Positions 4,405-5,202 of a stretch of DNA of 5,202 nucleotides are shown piece after piece. The notes beneath the pieces are model-generated. The model saw only the letters and a program-made list of their open reading frames with translations, did not search any database and was not told the origin of the DNA. A program made the translations under genes and the position numbers. The stretch spans positions 1 to 5,202 of the forward strand of contig JADFRJ010000181.1 in assembly GCA_022561355.1 (NCBI GenBank). Direction: 5' to 3'. The stretch comes from Chloroflexota bacterium. GTDB taxonomy: Bacteria; Chloroflexota; Dehalococcoidia; DSTF01; RBG-16-68-14. How positions within the stretch are numbered: the stretch's first letter is position 1; every line of letters starts with the position of its first letter.

Positions 4405-5202
4405 ATGGCCACACCGCAGGAGGAAGTACAGCAGCAGGCGGGAAAGATCATCACGCAGGTGGCGGGATACGTTGGCGTAAAGGCGATCGAAATGGGCCTG
4501 AAGCTCGGGATGCTGGAGGAGCTGGCGAAGCACCCAGACGGACTAACGTCCGATGCGTTGGCGGAGTCGTTGAGTTTGGACGCGTTCTATGTGGGGGTCT
4601 GGTGCAGCGCAGCCTACGGCGCCGAGGTCCTGGACGCGGACGGCGATACCTTCAAGCTGGCGCCTCACATGGACAAGCTGCTGCTCGACAAGGACTTTCC
4701 CGGTTACGTGGGGGGCCTGCCGAACATCATGGTCCAGCCGGAATTATTCGATACGTTCGCTAAGAACCTGCCCTCAGGGAAGCGCAGTTGGTGGGATGAA
4801 TGCAGCCCGGAGTGGATCGAGGCCGTCAGCCTGACCGCCACGCCGTTCTTCTCGCGCCTGGTCGCGGGCGGGTTCGACCGCGTGCCCGGTCTGTCAGACC
4901 GGCTGGCCGGCGAGGCGAAGATCATGGACCTCGCTTGCGGCGCGGGCGTCGGCCTCCAGAAGCTGGCGGCGGCCTACCCGAAGGCGACCCTCGTCGGCGT
5001 CGACGGAGACGCGCACTCGTTGGAGGTCACCGGGCAGAAGCTCAAGGATGCGGGTCTGTCAGACCGCGTTTCGCTGGTGAAGAGCACGTTCGAGGAGCTG
5101 GACGCTGGTGACGACTTCGACGTCGTGATCATCAACGTCTCCATGCACGAATGCCGTGACATAGACAAGGTGACCAAGAACGTCAACCGCGCCCTCAAGC
5201 CG
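4405..5202 (+). CDS. SAM-dependent methyltransferase with N-terminal winged-helix-like domain, partial
   Basis: The frame runs 266 codons from the ATG to the window end with no stop, so the C-terminus is missing (such proteins are usually about 340-380 residues). Residues 15-95 form a helical, winged-helix-like region (GVKAIEMGLKLGMLEELAKHPDGLTSDALAESLSLDAFYVGVWCSAAYGAEVL) as in Rv2258c-type and O-methyltransferase-like enzymes, where it helps dimerisation or covers the active site and is not necessarily a DNA-binding domain. A linker (96-170) with WWDECSPEW leads into a class I Rossmann fold: motif I IMDLACGAGVGLQKLA (173-188) for the SAM loop, LVGVDGD (196-202) with an acidic residue likely contacting the ribose, and FDVVIINVSMHE (238-249) as motif IV. 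The substrate is not readable from the sequence; small-molecule methylation is most likely from the architecture. The gene follows the peptidase stop by 45 bp and has a strong ribosome-binding site. Confidence 0.9.
   Translation, partial: MATPQEEVQQQAGKIITQVAGYVGVKAIEMGLKLGMLEELAKHPDGLTSDALAESLSLDAFYVGVWCSAAYGAEVLDADGDTFKLAPHMDKLLLDKDFPGYVGGLPNIMVQPELFDTFAKNLPSGKRSWWDECSPEWIEAVSLTATPFFSRLVAGGFDRVPGLSDRLAGEAKIMDLACGAGVGLQKLAAAYPKATLVGVDGDAHSLEVTGQKLKDAGLSDRVSLVKSTFEELDAGDDFDVVIINVSMHECRDIDKVTKNVNRALKP
4886..4902. repeat. Palindrome copy 1 inside the methyltransferase gene
   Basis: CCGGTCTG-T-CAGACCGG is a perfect 8-bp-arm inverted repeat with a one-base centre. Its 13-bp core GGTCTGTCAGACC recurs at 5053-5065, 165 bp downstream in the same reading frame. 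Both copies encode Gly-Leu-Ser-Asp-Arg with identical codons for the first four residues. In the protein this copy lies at 162-166, just before motif I. Confidence 0.5.
5053..5065. repeat. Palindrome copy 2 inside the methyltransferase gene
   Basis: The second copy of GGTCTG-T-CAGACC encodes GLSDR at residues 217-221. GLSDRV at this place, after a helix and before a beta strand, is a common sequence in class I methyltransferases, so protein constraint alone may explain this copy. Shared sequence with copy 1 extends to 14 bp. Confidence 0.5.

Overview
The window reads as a high-GC bacterial chromosome segment. It has five protein-coding genes: one runs off the left edge on the minus strand and four lie on the plus strand, the last running off the right edge. 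Two proteins have lipoprotein-type signal sequences. Recognisable sigma70-type promoters (17-bp spacers) precede three genes. One promoter carries a Gram-positive-type LexA (Cheo) box. The XerC/D style, the MAM-bearing secreted metallopeptidase and the LexA-box type fit Chloroflexota (Dehalococcoidia-like) or a similar lineage, but this placement is an inference from protein style, not a demonstrated assignment.

Left part (1-626): a 5'-complete, 3'-truncated minus-strand gene encodes a small protein that resembles Rad52-like single-strand-annealing proteins found in phages and Gram-positive bacteria. Its promoter (TTGACA, 17 bp, TATTCT) overlaps a perfect 8-bp-arm inverted repeat whose core is one base from the Cheo/LexA consensus, so SOS control is likely. 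A second promoter points the other way and drives an unrecognised lipoprotein gene (627-1193). A small inverted repeat lies between the two promoters.

Middle (1194-1529): a 336-bp region without a convincing gene. It holds an imperfect stem-loop candidate and a good promoter for the next gene.

Right part (1530-5202): three co-directional genes. First is a complete XerC/XerD-type tyrosine recombinase with all catalytic residues. Its 3' end overlaps, by 50 bp in another frame, the likely start of a secreted lipoprotein-type HExxH metallopeptidase with a MAM-like domain. After 45 bp and a strong Shine-Dalgarno comes a SAM-dependent methyltransferase with an N-terminal winged-helix-like region, cut by the window end. 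The tight spacing suggests co-transcription from the promoter before xer, possibly with a weaker internal promoter before the methyltransferase. I see no shared pathway linking the three.

I see no CRISPR array, tRNA, rRNA, insertion sequence or clear intrinsic terminator. The most interesting element is the SOS-type box on the annealing-protein-like gene; the rest looks like ordinary chromosome.
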